From Atopsyche davidsoni (lineage: Eukaryota > Arthropoda > Insecta > Trichoptera > Hydrobiosidae), in assembly GCA_022113835.1 (NCBI GenBank), contig JAILWY010000015.1, positions 10,020,501-10,084,500 of the forward strand: a stretch of DNA of 64,000 nt. Direction: 5' to 3'. The notes under the pieces were generated by a model. It did not search any database and was not told the origin of the DNA. It saw only the letters and a program-made list of their open reading frames with translations. The first letter of the stretch is position 1. Every line of letters begins with the position of its first letter. Shown here piece by piece: positions 1 through 13,318 of this stretch. Position numbers and translations under genes: made by a program.

Positions 1-1969
1 AACGAAATTACTCAAAATCACTTTTAAGTCATTTAGTATGTTAGATAATCATAAAATAATAATATTTAACACTTCATCCAATAGTTGATAATGTGGCATC
101 AAATCGTTTAATACATTATTTTATCCACAGGCTTAATTCAAGCTCTAAAAAAAAACTGGACTTCATCAATTGGTAAAACGAAATGAAAATGGATGGGATT
201 TGCTCTCACGTGTCTCTAAAATCGCTTTTTTGTCTTCGACGAAGAAGTCAGATTATATTGATGGACTGGTTATATAGGGGCGAGTATTTCATCCCCTAAA
301 AGGCCAAGGTCTCTCAAAGCCTCTCCAAAATTTATTTCAGTCAATATTTGTAAAGAGAAGACACTTTAGAAGGAAGTCTTACACGTATTAAAACTAGTTC
401 ACTGCGTTTATAAAGTTAATGCAATAAACATTGTATATTGGAAAACTGTTTTGGAATATTTAATTATCAAAATAAAATTATTATTTTATTTTGCTTCGGC
501 TTAAAAAGTGTAGGCAAGAATTTTTATCAAATTGAAAAAAACTAAAAATTATATTGCAATGTTATTATTATTTTAACTACAACTGCTGCTAAAGTTGATC
601 ATTATTTTTACTGCTTCCCAAACTACAGCTTCTCTTGAGGTCTTGGTATTTAATATTACCGTTTCGTATATAAATAAAGAATTTAATTTGTTATTTTATC
701 AGAATAAAATTATTGTGAAATTCTTACTGAAAATTATTGTAACAATAAAGGTATAACATTTAAGTATTCGCTTTTAATAATATTCAGTATTGCATCTTCG
801 TTCGCTTGCACGCTTTGCCTAGAATGGCGTCCGCTTATTTATTTTAATCATAAATGTTCTATGTCAATCGGCAGTACTTGATTACTTTGTATTAGGTGAT
901 TTGTTTTATGTAATTAATTTAGTGTATGCTAGTGTATAAACTTTGCTATTTGCTAGGATTTTGTAGAGACACAGGTCATTTTAAAACTGTACCGGAGACC
1001 TTACATGGATAATTCAGAGATTGCAATGTTTTCATCAAAATATGTATTTTAAACAAGACTTCAAGAGGTCAAGATTCTTGATGACTTGGGGCTTTAAAAT
1101 TTTCTTGTGATATTCGGTTCAGTGTAAATTGTAGTGATGTATTATAAATATAAAAATTTCAGCATTGCCGGTACCAGAAAGCAGCTATCAACAAGTCTGT
1201 GAGTTATGAATTTAAATATTAAAAACATAAAATCTTCAATAGAATCTTTTTTTTCTAATATTTTAATGCGTAATGTGATATTTATAACTTTCTACACAAT
1301 ATCACAGACTGGTGATGATTATTGAAAATTTACTTATTATAGCGTCTACATAACCACGCTTTTTTATATGACACAAGTAAGCAACTCGTTTCAGTTCCAT
1401 TGTTTACCTTATAATTTTCTATACTTCATAAAGTTTTCACTGGCGTATCAAAGTAACAACCGATGAATCTAAAAACTTAAGTATGTAGTTACAGAAGTTT
1501 CAGAACTCATAATATAATATTAAGAGAATCTTGCAAATCATTTTATGTCTCGATTAAAAGCATATCTGTTAATTATTTTATATATATATAAATTTTGTAA
1601 ATTCGTTAAAGGAAGCACAAAGTGTATTTAATCAACAGCTTACGTATATTTATTATGATATTAAAATAATATATTTATAACGTTCTTAATTACAATCATT
1701 TTCTTCGATGTTGTATATTTACAAAAACATTACTTGGTAAAAGGAAATAAATAATATAATTTGATAATTAAATTTCTACGTATTAATATTGAAAATCAAA
1801 GTGTGGATAGACATCAATATTGACAATATGTCATCGTCTGATGCGCAATAATTCCACGTGGGGGTGGTTTGCCAACAGGCTGCCTTGTATTTGGACAAGG
1901 CATAACTTACCTACAATGAACAAGCGAGGCTGCAATGAACAAGAGAGGGTGGACTGCAAACACTACGCT
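1..1969. other. AT-rich gene-free stretch
   Basis: No reading frame of protein-like composition, no RNA gene and no clear repeat is visible on either strand. Short motifs such as TATATA at about 270 occur but have no coding context. Just before 1970, two near-copies of an 11-base word (AATGAACAAGC/AG) lie in tandem around 1916..1945. Confidence 0.6.
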
Positions 1970-2150
1970 AGAAATCTGACCCGGGTGCCCCATGGTTGAC
2001 CGCGGCGGTGTCAAGCCCTGTGTTTATTGATCATCAAGCAAGCTACAAGATCGGGATTCAAGGTGATGAAAGCTCACAACTGGCGGCCACCGCCTTTTAC
2101 TCTGGTGTCGAGCTACTAGCGCCGCCGCTGCCAATCATGTGGTCACTTTA
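1970..2150. mobile_element. GC-rich inverted-repeat element, MITE-like (family C, copy 1)
   Basis: A GC-rich block in AT-rich DNA. Its ends are imperfect inverted repeats: left arm about 1981..2011 (contains CATGGTTGACCGCGGCGG) and right arm about 2119..2146 (reads the same on the minus strand with a few changes). A related sequence occurs at 29063..29150, so this is a dispersed repeat. No transposase is present. Superfamily and target duplication could not be fixed. Confidence 0.55.
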
Positions 2151-2504
2151 ATAGTATTATATAATAATTTTAAAATATGCCACTAGAGTAGTCAAAGCGC
2201 AATTATAATCTAGGTCAGCTGGCTCATGGGTTGCTTGTGAAAAATCTACCTTGGTTATCCTTTCTACAAGGCTACTTGTAATAATTTAAATATGCCTCGT
2301 GCCCAATACTTTAAGGGTGTGTCCTTGCCAGTCATTAAAACGAGGACACATCAAAATTTATTCGTATTTTGTAATTTAATTTTCAAGCGTTAATATTTTA
2401 ACGATATATAATTTTTTTAATAATTTTAATACAAATAGAGAATGAAAAATCTCACAATGGTGGTTGGATTAGATGTTAATTAAATTTAGACTTTTACTTT
2501 TCTT
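2151..2504. other. gene-free stretch
   Basis: AT-rich. The only structure seen is a weak inverted pair, GTGTCC near 2320 and GGACAC near 2345. Confidence 0.5.
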
Positions 2505-2685
2505 TTACTCAGGACTTGAAACTAATCCGCGGCGGATACGGGCTCGGCCTCATTTAGTCGCGCTCTAATTGCGACCGGCCCATTGTCTCTGGTTTAGCAA
2601 GCGCTTGGACTGTGCAACGTCCGTCTGGCATTATTCAATAAGCCGCGATAATCTGACACAAACGCGGATCATTTCACAACTCAAG
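2505..2685. other. GC-richer island, possible cis-regulatory element
   Basis: About 180 bases of complex, non-repetitive, GC-richer sequence with no open frame of note. It includes words such as GCGACCGGCCCATTGTC. It does not recur in the window, unlike the repeats. That makes single-copy regulatory DNA plausible, but this is inference from composition only. Confidence 0.25.
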
Positions 2686-3455
2686 TAAATACTTTTTTTT
2701 TTCAACTCAGTAAAAACAATCTAAACAGAAAACTGTCGTCACAGGCTACATAACGATTTTTTTTAAAATATAAACAGCTAACGTCTGATTCTAAAGTTAA
2801 TATAAAAACAATTTGTGATAAACATTAACCATCAAATACAAAATTTTAAATAAACAGCCATGCGATTTTATGTGACCAAGTAACATTTTTGGTGAATCTA
2901 TATTCCTTAAACTCAGGATTTAAATAAACTCTGTACGAGTCACCTATATTTTATTTATGCAACTGTATTTAGTTAACCTTCAAACTTTGCTATAGTTAAT
3001 TTACTTAAATGTAAACAGTACGGAAAAGTGTATCTTCCACTTTGAGTCATAAAGGTCAACTTCGCCCACCATCGATTTAACTAAATCGTTAATTGTTTTT
3101 CACTTTGGTATAAAATGAACTTAAGTAGTAAGAAAATAAAAATATATCAATATAATATTAAACATGGATTTAAACTCAAGCTTGTTTATTGTTTTAGTTA
3201 TGTATCTACAATATATAATCAAATCTCAATATATTTTACTTAAGTTTGAAGAAACCCTTGAAAAGGGAAGTGCTTATAAACGAAAAATAAAGTACTACAA
3301 AATATTTCAAATTTTCTACCTAAATGCAGTTTATTTTCAGGCTTCAATTAAAACAGTATATGAATATTTTACGTTAAAAAAATGATATTTTCAAATGATT
3401 ATTTAATATTTCCGCATTTTTTGCTATGTCAAGTTTATTGTGAATAAAATATTAA
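2686..3455. other. gene-free stretch
   Basis: AT-rich. The 73-codon open frame at 3164..3385 has the composition expected from random AT-rich sequence and no recognisable motif, so I do not call it a gene. Confidence 0.5.
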
Positions 3456-3840
3456 GGTAATCGATTCATGGCACCCGTTCATTTGTATCCTCAGTTTCAA
3501 CGCAGCTGTAATTCAATTGGCAGAAAGCACCAAGCCACATCCGTGAATCCGTAAATTTCCACTGGTGTCCGAGAAAATGAATTCAAATATTTTTCTCGTC
3601 GTTTCACGTGCAACTCAATCGAGTAATTTCGTGGTGAGGGCACGAAAAGATTTATTTGCTAACAATTTCGATTACTCACTGCTTTTAAATTGATATTAAA
3701 AGCTGAGAAACATTTCCTTTGTATTTGGCTGTCAATCCAATTAGACGGTCGGGGAATTATTCAATGCCACTCGAACAGCGGAAACTGAGTTATTTGTCAA
3801 TTTGCCTCAATAATTTGTAAATTTTTATTTAACAAGGTTA
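3456..3840. other. complex single-copy island, possible enhancer
   Basis: A non-repetitive block of mixed composition containing homeodomain-type ATTA cores, CACGTG at 3605..3610 and several CAATTA/CAATTG words. It stands out from its AT-rich flanks and has no coding potential. It also contains one of three copies of a 19-21-base word (3590..3610) shared with 10355..10373 and, on the minus strand, 19787..19807. Confidence 0.25.
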
Positions 3841-3869
3841 TGAAGGCTGTACATCCAGTACAGCCTTCA
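3841..3869. repeat. perfect 12-bp-arm hairpin
   Basis: TGAAGGCTGTAC (3841..3852) is followed by a 5-base spacer and its exact reverse complement (3858..3869). This is too short for a typical miRNA precursor. No flanking gene gives it a role. Confidence 0.6.
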
Positions 3870-5387
3870 CAGTGATGGAGCAAAGTAACGACAGTTAACT
3901 TGAGAATCGTATACTTATTCTGTTTCTTTTTATTATTTTTTTCGGTACACTTTTATATTTATAATGATTTGGCACATCGCATTTTTTTTCATACGACAGG
4001 AGTAACCACAATAAATTTTTATCTTGGAAATCATATTTTTTTATGAAATTATATTCGAAATCAACAAACTAGGTATTTGAAAACATGACGTATTTTTTTC
4101 ACAATGATATACCGGAAGATTTCAAACAAAATGAAATTAATTTAATATATAATAAAAAAAACACATTTGCAATCTTGATTTTTGATGTTTTATCTGTTGG
4201 TCGTTTTAAATTTAAGATTGCTTTAAAATTAGAAATTTAAAAAAATAACAATTTTGTTACATTTCCATATAGATATATTTTCTCCAAACTAATAAATTTA
4301 TTTTAAAACATTTATTAAATGGTTACAATCCATAAAAAAGCGACACCGCGTTTATTTCATTTGAAATTATTTGAACTCGTTTTCTCATTTATATTGATAG
4401 ATTTCGCAAAAAAAAATCGTAAATCACAAATACTTTATTTTTTTCTGAACGTATATTTAACCATATGCATTCTGGTGTATTTTAAAGTATCATACAAATA
4501 CAGTTTTCTGTCTTGTTAGGGTATGTTTTTATTTTTAAATCTTCTCAGTTTAACTCTATTTAGTCTAATATGTTATATCTATTTTTTAGTATCAAATGTA
4601 GTTGTCTGCGATCCATCAAGGTATCATAAGGCATCCATGCACGGAGAGAACTCTTTGCTCCGGTGGCTTGGCCTGGTTACCAGGGGGTCTGAGGAGGGTT
4701 CACTTCCTATTCCTGACGTCTTAAGGTCAACTGGTCTCAATATCAAAAACTAATTGCTTAAGTGCTTGTCACAGAGAAAACCCTCAGATACTACTATATT
4801 ATTTATTCCAATAAAAAGTCGCTTACGTAAAAGTGCTCTAGAATAATGGTTTTATTTTTTCAAGCAAACAGTAAATCTTCAAAATCAGTTCAATTATCTG
4901 TCAAAAATACAGTAGCTTTCACTATTTCTAAGTGACTTTTAGTGTAACAAAAAATTGTAGTTTTTTTAATGCTGTTAAAATTTTAAATTGATTTCATAAA
5001 AAGAAAATCCTTAGAGAAATTATTTCGTCGGTTATGCTAATCCAGACACCACCGCAGTAACTCTTTAATACTTCCTACTGCTCACCTGCCTTTCAACTCG
5101 TGGTCTTACATTCTTAGAGAGAAACGTACTTACAAACTTCTTGTTTTCAATCATTACTTAAATGTTTAAAACTCTAAGCACGGTAGTTTAATTTTGGTTT
5201 TGTTAAGACACATTGTATCAGTCCTTAAAACTCTCATACTGAAGTCAAAATTTCAAGTCATATACTTATACAACGCATAAAAGTATTTTAACTAGCAAGA
5301 ATATTATTTGTTTTGTTTGACCTCGCTTCAATATATTTAAATTAAAACCAACATATATAGAAATTCCTAGAATGTTTAATATCTCTC
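3870..5387. other. gene-free stretch with one GC-richer patch
   Basis: Mostly AT-rich. A GC-richer patch at about 4600..4745 forms the end of a 76-codon open frame, but its composition and the hydrophobic AT-driven start do not look like a real protein. It may be a piece of an old repeat. Nothing else is supported. Confidence 0.45.
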
Positions 5388-5587
5388 ATATTTTTGAATA
5401 AAATACTTGAGTGATTTTCCACATTTTTGTTTTTATTAGTGACCGGTTTCGCCAACCTTTCACGTTGGCATTATCAAACAGAGTAGAGAGACTCTGTTTG
5501 ATAATGCCAACGTGAAAGGTTGGCGAAACCGGTCACTAATAAAAACAAAAATGTGGAAAATCACTCAAGTATTTTATTCAAAAATAT
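5388..5587. repeat. near-perfect long palindrome (foldback family F)
   Basis: Left arm 5388..5484 and right arm 5491..5587 are 97-base inverted copies around a 6-base spacer (AGAGAG); I found no mismatch by eye. Each arm carries the family's hallmark GCGAAACCGGTCAC next to a GCCAAC...GTTGGC hairpin. Single arms of the same sequence recur at 15.7-16.1, 16.7 and 39.3-39.6 kb, and in worn form at 47.43 kb. If transcribed, this would be a long double-stranded hairpin. Confidence 0.9.
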
Positions 5588-6090
5588 TAAAATGGAATTC
5601 CACCAAGTACTCTCTGTCAAAAATATTGAATTTTTCAAAACTATTGAATGTAATTTTGTTCGATTTTGAGCGTACAGTTTGTTGGTCGCTCGTCAGAATA
5701 AAAATATTATAAAGCGACCACTTAGAAAATTCTTTTGATTTTTCGACGGCATAAGAGATATCAAATTTCAACGCTGAGTATAATGGTTTTATTTTACAAT
5801 ACCATCAATCAATCCACGTTTATATTTTAGATATTTGATCATCTGTACAAAGTAATATTCTTGTTTATTTTATAAAGTGTGATTGCTTACACAATATTTG
5901 TAAAAAATAACATATATATATACTTAGACTATCGACATATAAGAAACATCCTAACCACATATCTGTGAAATAATTAAATTTAAGGTTTTCGAGCTATTTA
6001 TGCAATTTGAAAAATTGTGATTGCTTTCACAATATTTATAAAAAATATATAAATATACTAAGACCATTATCAATTAACATGTATTCTTAC
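5588..6090. repeat. internal segment of foldback family F
   Basis: This segment matches the reverse complement of about 16173..16669 over nearly its full length, including an open frame of about 65 codons read on minus here (5574..5771) and on plus there (16487..16681). The conserved frame is explained by the duplication. The peptide has no recognisable domain. It directly continues from the palindrome at 5388..5587. Confidence 0.8.
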
Positions 6091-9079
6091 TACTTTTTAT
6101 GAGTAAATTTATTTATAAAATCAAAAAACCTATCCAATCACTAGCTATGCACTTATATTTATGTAATAGATAAAATTGTAATAAAAAAAAATTTTTTGGT
6201 GTATTCTAACAATGTTTTATAAAAATGCATAATTCACCAAACCTATTCGCATTTAAATATGGTTTGAACTACGAATTTTTAAAAGACGTTCAATTTTACT
6301 GTGACTTCACACAATAACATATATGCTTACTATATATTTGTAAAAAAACTCTAATCCAATTTGGGCTATTCTCATATAAAAATGTTCTGTAACTACAAAT
6401 TATGTAAATATGTATATTCAAAGGATAAAAATATGCATTAAATTTTAAATATATCTACTTATAAATTGTCAATATAAACCATCATCGACTAAACTTAAAA
6501 AAGCGTGAGTTTGATAAAATTTGTTTGGGATTGCTGAGCCAACAATCCAACTATGTGTTTTATGTAAATTGAAATTCATGAAATTTAAATTCATTCGTAA
6601 TATAATAAACAATCATTTTTTGCTATTATATAAACACAAGCGCTATAGTAATATATATTGTAGATATTCAACTGCATATTGATGAATGCTGTAATAACTG
6701 CATACCAAAATGCGTTCTCAAATGACTGTTAGATGTCTTCCGCGTATCTAAACTAATTTGATGCAATATAATTTATTTTCTAGAAGTAATTAACTACTTA
6801 AATTGCTTAGGTATTAACGATTGTACTTTGCTCAGTTGTAACTTCGCTTACAATGCGGAAGACCTTAGCGATTTGTTTGGAAAGTAATAAAAAAGTTAAT
6901 GTCAAGAAATCAGTTTTCAGTCTATCAGTCTTCATATATTATATTATGAAATAATGGTGAGGTTGTCTTTTTCGACCGAATATGGTGGGTACATATTCCC
7001 CTCAATAACTTTGAGCAATAATCTATAGTACATATTAATTTCATTGGTGATTTACGGAAATCTTGTGTTTAGATTTAGATGAATATGGCTTTGTTCCGAA
7101 AAAAAATGATCAAAATTGTCATATATCAGCATAAAATTTTTAAAATACTAATATATTTATTTTATATATAAGTTTATATATGCGTGTGTGTACATTTTCA
7201 CAAAATGTAGTTCTTCGTCTGTACTAATATAATGCATCTCAATCACTAATAACTGTTCTCTGGAACTAATTAGTTTTGTTACTAAGGAAAATATTGACGA
7301 TAAAGGCTGTGCCATAAAAATACTCATAAAATCTGTAGAGCTAGAGGTATTCTTGTGTGCCGTTGCAAACGTTTTATTGGATAGTTAAATTTGATGCAAT
7401 GTGCTTTTTCAGTTTCCGTTAAGTAAATTATCCATTTCCGTAATATTTTTTTACGAAATTATCTAGATAAAACGAATCGACACTAAGGCAGCGATTTCAT
7501 TTAATTAGTTTTCATTATTATATAATACTCAAAATATTTTTTACAATTTTACGGGGTTATTATTTTAAGATGCCTCTATTGATTTGAATATATTTTGCTG
7601 GCTTGGTTATAAATATAATAAGTACCGAAAACCACATGTTTCATTAATTATATTGAATAACTAACTTAATAGGAGTGGTGTTTTTGATAACCCAGTTAAC
7701 ATCTTTGCTTTAAACATTATTAGCATGTTAGCAGGTTCTTGTGGTGACTTTTAAAGCCAAAATTTTAATGGGTTTTCTTGTTCTAATATCTGTACACGTA
7801 TTTTGAAGATTTGACTCCGGCACTCAAGTTGGGTTTCTTTGAATATGAATTCAAAATGAATACTAGAATGTCGTAAGCCAAAAAAATACTAACAATCAAC
7901 TCAATACAAAAAAAAACATTATTCAAATCAAAATAGTTTATTTAGTAATACTAAAAACATAACGACATGCACCTCCGTTTTTCAACGTACGTCTGACAAA
8001 CGCATTGAAAAATATGTTTTGAATTTTTAAATGTCGTAAACTTAAAATTATTTTGCTATCCTTGTTTATTGCAAAGAAATCATATTTATAGGCTCTATAT
8101 AATACACTTTTTTTGTTTCAAATAAAATCTGAAATATTTAGATTGTTTTGTTGAATGTAAGTTATAAAAATGCTGCAGGTTAAAAAATAAGGTCGAGCAA
8201 AGATTTCCAGATCATCTCAAGGAGTTCAAGGAAATCTTCACTCAAGCATAATGGAAGCTACTGACCGTAAATGCAAGAATTAGGAAAATAAAAATTTAAA
8301 CATTGGGTATCATTTGAATGTCACTGACAAATAAAATCTTTCTAAAAAAAAATATTATTTCATTTGGCATATTGGCTCAGCTTCACAGATTTCTTTTCAT
8401 GTTGATTTTATTTTCTTGGGCATGTAATTTCGATCCAACATAAAAAGACCATTGATTTATTAACATTTGAATAAAATTATTTATTTAATCTATATAACAA
8501 AAGTAATTTCATTAAAATAATTATAAAATTAGACAACAGAAAAATTATTTATAAGCCTTAATATAGATTAATCAAGAGGTTTTTAGATTTTAAAAATACC
8601 GGATGTATATTTAATATTATAAATCACTTCAAAATATTAGTTTAATTGTATATTGTATTATATAACAATTCGATTGCTTAGATTTCACTCGGTACGTCAA
8701 TTAATATTTTTTCTGAATATTAGAATATCTAATAAAGGCAATTATTATTTAGATAATGCTATCCAAAAATATTATGTAAATGCTATCTACAAGTGAGATC
8801 TATACGACGGGTTTACATTCATTACGTTAAAACAATAATTTCAAACAGTATACATAATCGTGGGAATCGAAATAATGTACTATCTTTTGAACAATATAGT
8901 TGTCAGGTAAGGTTATTATCTCACACAAACCGTATTACATCCTAGATTTCACAAAATTTCGTAAAAAGTAGCTCACTGAAATTGAGATGCGGCTGTGAAT
9001 GCGTGAGATATACTAAATAAGAGCATTCAAAATGCAGATAATCAATTAACACATATAATGGAAAATTGGTTAAAAATTC
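6091..9079. other. long AT-rich gene-free stretch
   Basis: No protein-like frame, RNA gene or repeat shared with the rest of the window was recognised. Only short A/T runs and a TATATA-rich patch near 7150 are present. Confidence 0.55.
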
Positions 9080-9145
9080 TTAGCACAGCGGGGAGTCGAA
9101 CCCAATCGTGGCCTGGTGCTTTTGCCAATTGAACTATTGAAGATT
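9080..9145 (-). repeat. tRNA-derived SINE fragment
   Basis: On the minus strand there is an A-box-like TAGTTCAATTGG (9125..9136). After tRNA-like spacing comes a good B box, GGGTTCGACTCC (9092..9103). The anticodon arm and acceptor do not fold well, so this is a SINE head or worn tRNA pseudogene, not a functional tRNA. Confidence 0.5.
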
Positions 9146-10480
9146 TATTCGTCGGTCTATGTGCGTAACAATTACTTAAATACATATTTCATATATAACC
9201 AAGCAAAAAAATTACACTAAATTTATATATTTTAAGCAAAGGCTTATCAATTGTCTTATGGTGCTTTCGAGGCATAATATTCACGGTTTATATTCAAGTG
9301 AAGGTTTTTATATTACCATATAAACTGGTTATTACATCTTCAAAGCCAAAATTAATGTATATTAATATTGATAGTTTACTTTTAGGGACCAATTATAAAA
9401 ATTTACTATTTGCAACAAAAGTTAATTAATTATCCCCATTTATGGTTGGACTAAAGATGAGGTTACTTATGAAGGTTCCAGAACGTGTCCAAAAAGTTGG
9501 AAGACTGGAAAATTAAGCAGCTTAACACCCAATAAAACAAACAATCCAATATATGGTATATAACCAAATAAGTATAAACGACTCGCAATCAGTTGAAAGT
9601 GTTGCGATGTTGTGTGTCACCTTTACCTATTACGATTTTGCTATTTTTTTTGAAGAAACTAAAGTGATGCTTTAAATATTTAATAAAATTATCAAAGTTT
9701 TAGTAATAATCGCTACATCTGGATTTAAACGTTAACCATTGAAGGCTTAGTTATCATTTCATGTAATGTATATAGTGCGAGTCTTTTTGAACTTACAATG
9801 TAATGTTTTTATTGCATAATAAGGTTATAAGGTATTTAAGAAACCATTCAACTGCATTGATTTTGCGCTTATAGTGCATTTTTTACCTACTTACCCGACT
9901 AATGCACTTACGATGTAAAACCACGTAGCCTTGATACCGAAACGCCCATAATATCATGCAGATTATATTAATTAGCCAATAAAATATCGATGATGATTAT
10001 AATCATATCTTTAAATCCGTCTTTCCAACTTTTTTATGTTTTTGAAAAAAAATTATATTTTCGGTTCATTCGTAAAACGTCAAGAATAAACTATATTTTG
10101 ACCTAAGTATATCAATTTAGCGCCGTAATCTATTTGCTTATCATTTATCTACTTTAAATCGTTATATGCATGTATGAAACCGATGCACCCAGTTGCTAGA
10201 TAAATATTAAAATACTCGCACGCATTCTTGGCTTTATTAAAGAACAAACGCAGCTCTCTGTATTACTATAATATATATGAATTAATTCTTGCTCAGATAC
10301 AGAGGCGTGATGCTCAAAAGGATCTCGATTCCAGAACTTGAAAAGATCGGTTTATTTTTCTCGTCGTTTCATGAGCTAAAACAATTCAAATTTTTGTCAC
10401 GAAAATATAATTATTTTTAAATTTTTAAAATAAATAAAATAAAAGGTTTAAATCAAAGTCCAAATAGTTAAAACTAAAAT
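9146..10480. other. gene-free stretch
   Basis: AT-rich. It holds the second copy of a short dispersed word (TTTTTCTCGTCGTTTCATG, 10355..10373) also seen at 3590 and 19787. Nothing else is supported. Confidence 0.5.
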
Positions 10481-11330
10481 GTGATTTTATTGGGTGCTGC
10501 AGCTTCGTTTGTCCTCCGACTGCGATCGTTCAGCAAGCGCAAATTGCTCTCCCGGTCCGCTGCCGGTGTGTGGCTAGCTTTACGCATGACCTTGTTTTAT
10601 TTGTACATATATTTTATTATATATGTGCAGAAAGCAACAATGTCCGAGCTAAACTTAATTTCCTTCGCAACTCCTCTTTGATTACATTTCCAAGCACTGA
10701 CAAGGAAGTAAAAACTCCTCTTTGTGCACAAAATCAAAGTGCGCGAACGTGTAGAAGTAATTCTGCATAAAAATATTGTATTTTTTTCTCAGGGCGAATA
10801 TTATTTCATCTATTCGCCAAAACAAGTATTGCACGTAACGATTAACTGTTTACTTCTTAACGCAATTTAATATATTCATTAGTTCTGAAAAGATGTTCAT
10901 AATAAACAAAAAATATGAATAGCCAATTGGTTTCACGAATTTATTTTGTTTGTGAGCACTATTGACTTCCAAGGACATTTTCAAGCTAAAGTAGTGATTT
11001 GAAGAATGTAATTAAAACATGAAAACTTAGTAACAGTTTTGTTTATATATCCATGACATGATCCATTGCGTAAAAACAAAGCTTCATTTTCGTAGGTCGT
11101 TATTGGTCGGCGCTCGCCAATTAAGAACGAAAGGCTCGCATAAACCTGCCAAGCCTGCTCCAGGGGAGGAACAAGGCTGTATAAATAATTCTTTCGGAAC
11201 TCAATTAGCAAGATTAAAAACCCGACTCCGACCCTGCGAGGAAAATCACGCCGCTGAACTGGGCAGACACTCGCAAGTTAGGTTAGGTTAGGAAATGTTC
11301 ATATCTTTCACTATACTATTAATGTTTGTG
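10481..11330. other. two GC-richer patches with a short TTAGG array
   Basis: Patches at about 10490..10590 and 11090..11275 are GC-richer. They generate short overlapping open frames on both strands, none protein-like. The second ends in an interstitial (TTAGG) array at 11277..11292, three units, the insect telomere motif. Confidence 0.5.

Positions 11331-11356
<26 letters not shown>
11331..11356. repeat. (AT)n microsatellite
   Basis: Thirteen uninterrupted AT dinucleotides. Confidence 0.95.
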
Positions 11357-11362
<6 letters not shown>

Positions 11363-11605
11363 TTCCCTCCCCGCTCTCCCCATTAAGTTGCTTGTGTATG
11401 GCTGCCATGCGTGAGCATGACTGAGCGTGTGTTAAGGATCTGTAATAGAGTAGTGAACTTGTGTGGAATGATTGTAAAGGGATTTGGTCTGGAAGTACCA
11501 TGTTGAAGTGAGGAGCTTCTGCTATTGTTTCTGTAGCATGCTGCAGAAGGAGTATCAGATATAAATGCCAGAGCTTTGTAAGTAAAGGATTATAAAATAA
11601 TACTA

Positions 11606-11783
11606 GTGGGCAGCAGCAATACGCAGACTTTTCCTTCCAATATAAAACTGCGGTGTAGAAGGACCCAGGGACCCACTATACTATTTTCCGCTTAGAAAAC
11701 CATAAACACTGGCTCTCCATGAATATATTCTCAATGAAATGGTCCCAAACCTCCTCTGAGGAGAGGCACATGATGAAGAAGAT
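11606..11783 (+). repeat. dispersed repeat, SINE-like (family S, copy 1)
   Basis: It starts near GGGCAGCAGC, runs through GTAGAAGGACCC and GAAATGGTC, and ends in GATGAAGAAGAT. The same ordered words occur at 35517..35640 (start missing) and 42253..42398, with a reversed, worn piece at 43561..43625. No coding capacity. Short size and similar right ends suggest a SINE or short LINE tail; the class is inferred. Confidence 0.6.
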
Positions 11784-13074
11784 ATGTATTGGTTTTACCT
11801 CATCCCTTGTCGGTCTATGCCATGCACGCATTTGTGTGGGGGCGCAGCCTCGTGTCGTGTTCTTGGCTAATTACCGCCCTGTGTTGCTGTAATTCATACC
11901 GGGCTGTCTGTTTTATCTATTGTCACCGGAATTTAAGTAGAGCATGTGTGTTTATTAAGTTTTAAAATAATATAACCTTAAATATAATATATTTTCGTTA
12001 ATTTCACATCATAAAAAATAAACTTACCTGTCGCGGGACAGCACTATTTTTTACGAGCTCAAGAATATAGATGCCTGAAATAACTACATTGAATTTTTTT
12101 CCCATTGTTCTGAAAAACAGTTTATATATTTAATTTTTCACTTCTCATTTTCCAAAATATCTTTTAGACTTTGAATAAAGGATATTATATTTTTCCCAAA
12201 CCAATTTTAATTATATTCCTAAATATTAAAAAAAACTTACTTCATATAGATTTTTTCAATTGTTTCATTATTTTTTTTATTTTTTCTAAAAAATGTTGTT
12301 TTTATTCCATTTTTTTTTTTAATTATTGCAAAATATCTAACAACCAATTTAGAATATTAAACAAATAAAACCTGTGCTGAAATTCAGACCTTTTATTTTA
12401 ACAAAATCACAGTACAATAATTGAATAAATTGAAGACTTGAAATTTACACAAGAAAGTATAAACAAATAGGTCAGTTAACCACTAATCAGTGTAATTGAC
12501 AACACGTGCTCAAAGCAACGTGTATAATTTGAATATCAAGCTTTCCACGCTCTAGATGAATTCATTCGTACACGTGTAAAGGAAATCGTTTTCCCTCAAA
12601 TTATGTACAAGACTGTTAGTATTTACTTAACTGGTAATATTTGTTATTTGAAGTAAAAATTTTACTGCAGAATCTTTTTTTAAGTTACGAATATATATAT
12701 TTTCAATAGTTCATCATTCATGAGCTTAAGTCTTAGTTTTAGTCTGATAAATTGTAATATCAGCAATTAAATTTATTTAAAGAAATGATTTGTATATGTT
12801 GATATGTAATAGATTTGATCTAGCGTCGTTTAACTTAAAATTCCATCAAATATATTTGTTACAGTAATGAATAAATACACAAATACTATAAAATATACAA
12901 AAACAAAGTAGTCTAAAAGTTCACCCAGTATCCTACCTACATTTTATTTAATAATACGTTTTTCTACTCAGTAATCCTAAATGAACAAGAGTTTAGATGT
13001 TTTTAATAAATAAGGAAAATTTATTAACTAATGATGTATTAGTTTCGTCATGAATTTGAGATGAATTCATTTGA
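11784..13074. other. gene-free stretch
   Basis: AT-rich with long T runs between 12170 and 12370 that give a meaningless 65-codon frame rich in Phe, Ile and Lys. No gene or repeat is supported. Confidence 0.5.
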
Positions 13075-13185
13075 AATTTGGCTTCTTGGGTTTTGAGGTT
13101 TATCTAGTTTTCGGTACCTCGACATTTTTGAAGATAGTCTGAGCACCGAAAACTTAAAGTAACTCAACACCCAAGAAACTAAATC
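13075..13185. repeat. hairpin repeat, family H (copy 1)
   Basis: Imperfect inverted arms: 13082..13118 (CTTCTTGGGTTTTGAGG...) and 13143..13180 (...CTCAACACCCAAGAAAC) surround a centre with TGAAGA and, 11 bases on, CCGAAAAC. A fuller copy lies at 25301..25452, with half copies at about 33490, 35031 and 49085. No coding capacity. Confidence 0.7.
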
Positions 13186-13190
13186 AACTC

Positions 13191-13318
13191 ATATTATTGA
13201 TTTTTGTGAAGACCGTCTCACAGGTAGTACGATTTTGCCTATACAGGTTTGATCAATCAAACCTGTATATGCAAAATCGTACTTCCTGTGAGACGGTCTT
13301 CACAAAAATCAATAATAT
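13191..13318. repeat. 63-bp-arm palindrome (family P)
   Basis: Arms 13191..13253 and 13256..13318 are inverted copies around a 2-base centre, with about two mismatches. A third, single arm lies at 13667..13728. It sits immediately after the family H hairpin and is probably a separate small foldback element. Confidence 0.9.

Noticed and set aside
5512..5771. Conserved frame of about 65 codons also seen at 16487..16681
   Set aside because: Its conservation is explained by the inverted duplication of a repeat. The peptide has no domain and the frame crosses into the palindrome arm.
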